From the NCBI GenBank assembly GCA_016930375.1, contig JAFGGU010000032.1, positions 1 through 64,000 of the forward strand: DNA of 64,000 nt. The letters run 5' to 3'. The notes under the pieces were generated by a model. It saw only the letters and a list, made by a program, of their open reading frames with translations. It had not been told where the DNA came from and did not search any database. Shown in pieces: positions 60,201 through 64,000 of this stretch (within the stretch, counting starts at the first letter, position 1; each line of letters begins with the position of its first letter). This DNA is from Bacteroidales bacterium (GTDB lineage Bacteria > Bacteroidota > Bacteroidia > Bacteroidales > UBA10428). The translations under genes were made by a program, and so were the position numbers.

Positions 60201-61703
60201 ATGCTCCCTGTACTGAAATCGACATTAAAGAATACCTTTATTTACAGCATCGGGACTTTTTCTTCCCGCTTGGCGGGATTTATCCTCATACCCTTATATA
60301 CAGCGCAATTTAGCGTGGAAGAATATGGTATGATGGGAATTATGGAAATCACCTCACAGGTATTGCTGGCTTTGCTCGGTTTTAGTTTGTACAATGCCTT
60401 TTTTCGGTGGTACTGGGACAAGAAATTTATTGCCAAACAAAAATCAATCCTGTTTACCATTCTTGTTTTTCTTATTTTTCAGATATCACTGTTTCTCATC
60501 CTGGTATTGTCTTTTCAGCAAGATCTATCCTATCTCCTCTTTGATTCGGACCGGAATTCCTACCTTATTCGGTTGCTGATCCTGGTAAGCGGACTCGAGG
60601 CTGTCGGGGTAGTGGTTTCCACCCTGCTGCGACTGAAAGAAAGAGCAGCATTTTATACATTGTTACAGGTTGTAAAGCTCATCATCAGCCTGTTGTCCAC
60701 CATTTATCTGATCGTATATCGCAACAGGAACATCGAGGCTGTTTATGAAGCCCAACTCATCGCCAATGTTGTGTACCTCCTCCTAATATTCAACGTATTG
60801 CGAAAGAACATCGAATTGAAGTTTGAATGGAAGATCCTCAAGGATATGCTTTCTTTCAGTCTTCCCCTCGTTCTGACTTCATTATCCGGAATTATTCTGA
60901 ACATAACGGACCGGTATACGCTGAGGTTTCTTGCGGATATGGCTGATGTAGGGGTTTATTCACTGGGTTTCAAGGTTGCCAATACCCTGCGGGTTTTTCT
61001 GATAGCCTCCGTTAATCTTGCCCTCCAACCCATCATTTTTAAAATGATGGATGAACCCGGCAATAAACGATTTTACGCCAAGGTGATGACCTATTTCACC
61101 TTTGGCCTGATGTTTTTTGTTTTGTTCTTTTCCCTGTACGCTCCTGAGATCATCAAGGTCATTTCCAAACAGAACGTGCAATACTGGAACGCCTGGAAAC
61201 TTGTACCTGTTCTTTCATTTTCCATGTTGTTCAGTATGCTGCGGGATGTTTCATATACCGGTTTGAATATTACCAAGAAAACAAAAATTATCGCTCTCCT
61301 GGTGATATCCGCCGCAATACTGAATATTCTTCTGAATCTGCTTTTCATACCGATCTGGGGTTTCTATGGGGCATCCGTGGCCACTGCAATATCCCAGGTT
61401 ATTTACTTCGTTGCAGTATACATAGTGGCCCAAAGATTCTATTCCATTCCCTATGAGATTAAAAAAATCATACTGATGATCTGTGTTGGCATCTTGCTTT
61501 TTACGGCAGGCCTGCTTGCCAATTCGTGGCCCCTGGCATTCAGGCTCGTCATTAAGTTAATTATAATCTCATCCTTTCCCTTCTTCCTGTATTGGTTCGG
61601 GTTTTATGAATCCATTGAACTGGAACGTCTCGGACAGTTCTGGCGGAAGTGGAGGAATCCGCTGGGATGGAGGAAAAACTTACGCAAATTAAAACTGAAT
61701 TAA
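60201..61703 (+). CDS. Oligosaccharide flippase (Wzx-like, MATE/MOP superfamily)
   Basis: 500 residues with about 12 to 14 membrane helices. The N-terminus NTFIYSIGTFSSRLAGFILIPLYT and GLEAVGVVVSTLLRLKERAAFY, and the mid-protein ITDRYTLRFLADMADVGVYSL, are typical of polysaccharide flippases. It should move the lipid-linked repeat unit across the inner membrane. The basic C-terminal tail (FWRKWRNPLGWRKNLRK) is cytoplasmic. It starts 1 bp after the toroid-like gene. No Wzy polymerase is evident in this window. Confidence 0.92.
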   Translation: MLPVLKSTLKNTFIYSIGTFSSRLAGFILIPLYTAQFSVEEYGMMGIMEITSQVLLALLGFSLYNAFFRWYWDKKFIAKQKSILFTILVFLIFQISLFLILVLSFQQDLSYLLFDSDRNSYLIRLLILVSGLEAVGVVVSTLLRLKERAAFYTLLQVVKLIISLLSTIYLIVYRNRNIEAVYEAQLIANVVYLLLIFNVLRKNIELKFEWKILKDMLSFSLPLVLTSLSGIILNITDRYTLRFLADMADVGVYSLGFKVANTLRVFLIASVNLALQPIIFKMMDEPGNKRFYAKVMTYFTFGLMFFVLFFSLYAPEIIKVISKQNVQYWNAWKLVPVLSFSMLFSMLRDVSYTGLNITKKTKIIALLVISAAILNILLNLLFIPIWGFYGASVATAISQVIYFVAVYIVAQRFYSIPYEIKKIILMICVGILLFTAGLLANSWPLAFRLVIKLIIISSFPFFLYWFGFYESIELERLGQFWRKWRNPLGWRKNLRKLKLN

Positions 61704-61743
61704 AGCAATTTAAATATCTTCGTTCCTCCTAATTATCCCGCTC

Positions 61744-64000
61744 ATGGAAAACAACAAAAAGGCATATCTTCAGTATATCATTCCGGTGATCCTGTTTTTC
61801 TTTATTTCCCTGGCCTATTTTATACCTGACGTACTGGAAGGGAAGAAGCTCAGTCAGCATGATATCGTTCAGTTCAAGGGGATGTCAAAAGAAATTGCCG
61901 ACCACCGTGAAAAATACGGGGAAGAGCCACTCTGGACGAACAGTATGTTTGGCGGTATGCCTGCTTACCTGGTTTCTACCCAGTACAAGGGCAATGTCTT
62001 CAAACAGGTTCATCGCCTGTTAACCCTTTACGATTTCAGGCCGGTGAGCTTCATCTTTCTTTATCTGACAGGTGCTTTTGTAGCCCTGCTTTTGTTTGGC
62101 GTTAATCCCTGGCTGAGTTTTGCAGGGGCCATTGCCTATGCCTTTTCTTCCTATTTCTTTGTCATCATTCAGGCGGGACATGTGTCCAAGGTCCTTGCTC
62201 TGGGCTATATGCCGCCCATAATCGCAGGTGTTTATGCGGCCTTCAGAGGAAAAGCCCTGCTGGGAAGTCTGGTTGCCGCTGTATTTCTCAGTTTACAGAT
62301 TCTGGTCAACCATCTCCAGATCACCTATTACACTTTCCTTTTCATTCTCATTCTGGGCATTTTCGAATTGGTACGTACCCTAAAAAACAATGCCTGGATG
62401 GATTTTCTGAAACCCCTGGCATTGCTTGTACTATTTGTTATTCTGGCCATCGGAGCAAATTTCTCAACACTTTACACAACCTACGAATACGGTAAATACT
62501 CCATCCGGGGAAAATCAGAGCTCTCAGTGAATGCTGAAAACAAAACTTCAGGCCTCGATAAAGATTATGCCACGCAGTGGAGTTATGGCACCGGGGAGAC
62601 CTTTACCCTGCTTATCCCTAATTTTAAAGGAGGCAGTTCAACAGGTTCCTTAAAAACAAGTTCTCACACCTATGACTATATTAAAAGCAATTACGGTCCT
62701 TCCGAGGCTAAAAAGTTCATCGGCAATGTACCCTTGTACTGGGGCACGCAACCAAGTACTGCGGGGCCTGTATACGTGGGCGCTGTAGTCGTTTTTCTTT
62801 TCATTCTGGGTATGTTTCTTGTTAAGGGACCGGTGAAGTGGTGGCTGTTTATAGTTACCCTGGTCTCTGTTCTTTTGTCATGGGGAAGTAATTTTCCCTT
62901 GCTGACCAATTTTATGCTTGATTATTTCCCGGGATACAACAAGTTCAGGACTGTGTCCATGATCCTGATCATGGCTGAATTTGCCATGCCATTGCTGGCC
63001 ATACTGGCTGTGAAGGAAATCATCACATCGGATATTCCCAGGAAGGAATTTCTGAAAGCGCTGAAGTATTCATTCTTCGGACTGGCCGCGCTAATTTTGC
63101 TTCTGATGCTTGTTTCCGGTTCCTTTGACATGACTTCCCGGTATGATGCGGAATTCCGTTCTCAGGGTCTGGATGCCATTGTGGATGCCATACAAAAAGA
63201 TCGCCTGGCCTTGTTGCGTTCAGATGCCTTCCGGTCGCTGGTGTTTATCTGCCTGACCGCCGCCCTGATTTATGCGGCATACCTGAAAAAGATAAAATTC
63301 AATGTCCTGATATTCTTGTTATCATTCCTCCTGCTGCTTGATATGTGGCCGGTGAATAAAAGGTACCTCAATAGCAAGGACTTCGTATCCAAAAAGGAGG
63401 ATAAAAATCCCTTTACAGCATCCACGGCCGATATGATAATCCTGGAAGATAAGGACGCGAATTTCAAGGTATTAAACCTCAGCGTAAGCGTGTTGCAGGA
63501 TGCAAGCACATCCTGGTTTCATAAATCTCTGGGTGGCTATCACGGGGCTAAAATGAGGCGTTACCAGGAACTCTTCGACCACAGTATACAAAATGAAATT
63601 TCTGGTTTATACAATACATTTCAGAAAAACCCGTCCCCCGCGGCCATCGACAGTACATTCGCCACGCTTGGAACGCTTAACATGCTGAATACACGCTATA
63701 TTATTTACAATCCGGAAGCCCCCCCGTTAGTAAACAAATACGAACAGGGCAATGCCTGGTTTGTGAATCAGGTCAGGACGGTTGCCAACGCCGATGAGGA
63801 GATTGCCGCTGTTGCCGATTTCGATCCCGGCTCGGAAGCCATTATGGATGTCCGCTTCAGTAAGGAGATTGAAGGTCTTCCATGGACACCCGACAGCACG
63901 GCAAAAATTTCTCTGAACGAATACCGGGCCAATTACCTGAAATACCACGCGGTCTCAACTTCGGAGCAACTTGCAGTCTTTTCGGAAATATTTTATGACA
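61744..64000 (+). CDS. YfhO-type polytopic membrane protein, truncated by the window
   Basis: Starts at ATG 61744 and stays open to the right edge, so 752 residues are seen and the C-terminus is missing. The first helix (YIIPVILFFFISLAYFIP) is followed by a periplasmic loop with LWTNSMFGGMPAYLVS and more than ten further helices. This fits the YfhO family of GT-C-like integral membrane proteins; in Gram-positive bacteria YfhO glycosylates teichoic acids. The large late soluble part (about 550-752) ends AVFSEIFYD, a family-conserved segment. Placed 40 bp after the flippase, it may decorate the polysaccharide on the periplasmic side. Confidence 0.88.
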   Translation, partial: MENNKKAYLQYIIPVILFFFISLAYFIPDVLEGKKLSQHDIVQFKGMSKEIADHREKYGEEPLWTNSMFGGMPAYLVSTQYKGNVFKQVHRLLTLYDFRPVSFIFLYLTGAFVALLLFGVNPWLSFAGAIAYAFSSYFFVIIQAGHVSKVLALGYMPPIIAGVYAAFRGKALLGSLVAAVFLSLQILVNHLQITYYTFLFILILGIFELVRTLKNNAWMDFLKPLALLVLFVILAIGANFSTLYTTYEYGKYSIRGKSELSVNAENKTSGLDKDYATQWSYGTGETFTLLIPNFKGGSSTGSLKTSSHTYDYIKSNYGPSEAKKFIGNVPLYWGTQPSTAGPVYVGAVVVFLFILGMFLVKGPVKWWLFIVTLVSVLLSWGSNFPLLTNFMLDYFPGYNKFRTVSMILIMAEFAMPLLAILAVKEIITSDIPRKEFLKALKYSFFGLAALILLLMLVSGSFDMTSRYDAEFRSQGLDAIVDAIQKDRLALLRSDAFRSLVFICLTAALIYAAYLKKIKFNVLIFLLSFLLLLDMWPVNKRYLNSKDFVSKKEDKNPFTASTADMIILEDKDANFKVLNLSVSVLQDASTSWFHKSLGGYHGAKMRRYQELFDHSIQNEISGLYNTFQKNPSPAAIDSTFATLGTLNMLNTRYIIYNPEAPPLVNKYEQGNAWFVNQVRTVANADEEIAAVADFDPGSEAIMDVRFSKEIEGLPWTPDSTAKISLNEYRANYLKYHAVSTSEQLAVFSEIFYD

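Noticed and set aside
51433-64000. Horizontally acquired island boundaries around the polysaccharide cluster
   Set aside because: No integrase, direct repeats or tRNA target is visible at the left border and the right border is outside the window.

Overview
The window looks like part of the chromosome of a Bacteroidota species, most likely of the order Bacteroidales in the broad sense. The signs are a DNA polymerase III alpha subunit fused to an N-terminal proofreading exonuclease, single-chain glycyl-tRNA synthetase, proteins with type IX secretion (T9SS) or gliding-type C-terminal domains, a DUF6427 membrane protein, frequent TTG starts without strong Shine-Dalgarno sites, and promoters of the Bacteroidetes form TTTG-N19/20-TAnnTTTG. 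Genes are tightly packed; several convergent pairs share their stop codons. I see no phage, insertion sequence, CRISPR array or rRNA. No stretch of more than 300 bases lacks a gene.

1-7505 holds envelope and housekeeping genes: a transglutaminase-like protein with a lost catalytic cysteine, two convergent L,D-transpeptidases, a secreted TapB/DUF3108-like protein, a MuiA-type DUF4139 protein and a nitroreductase.

7648-21025 is the most interesting part: one co-directional signalling block. It has an intact CheR methyltransferase, a membrane HAMP-GAF-PAS sensor, a second CheR with a damaged SAM site, a stand-alone CheB methylesterase, a membrane GAF protein, a membrane GAF-PAS-PAS-SpoIIE phosphatase, a SiaB-type kinase, a SiaC-type phosphoprotein with the phosphorylatable Thr68, a 1024-residue TerB/ABCG-type transporter, a lipoprotein and a secreted protein. 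CheA, CheW, CheY, a classical methyl-accepting receptor and a SiaD diguanylate cyclase are all absent. The sensor and the phosphatase carry the same EExxAT motif in a coiled coil, resembling chemoreceptor methylation sites. I infer a hybrid Che/Sia pathway in which methylation tunes a phosphatase/kinase switch that acts on a transporter.

21022-35246 holds DUF6427, thioredoxin, DNA polymerase III alpha, a thioredoxin-like lipoprotein, an AlbA_2/Schlafen-type protein, a TPR protein, tRNA-Ala(GGC) with a near-perfect Bacteroidetes promoter, a lipoprotein, HflX, aspartate-semialdehyde dehydrogenase and a lamin-tail surface protein. 35303-35833 is an orphan, degenerate SiaB relative.

35842-49695 is metabolic: succinate dehydrogenase/fumarate reductase (sdhCAB), two convergent Xaa-Pro aminopeptidases, a CPBP protease, DusB, NadB, GlyQS and an exported aldo/keto reductase. 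49920-51337 has two secreted surface proteins. From 51433 to the right edge runs an exopolysaccharide cluster: two GT4 enzymes, UDP-GlcNAc 2-epimerase, a fused two-domain oxidoreductase, a GT2, a methyltransferase, an uncharacterised toroid-like protein, a flippase and a truncated YfhO-type membrane protein.
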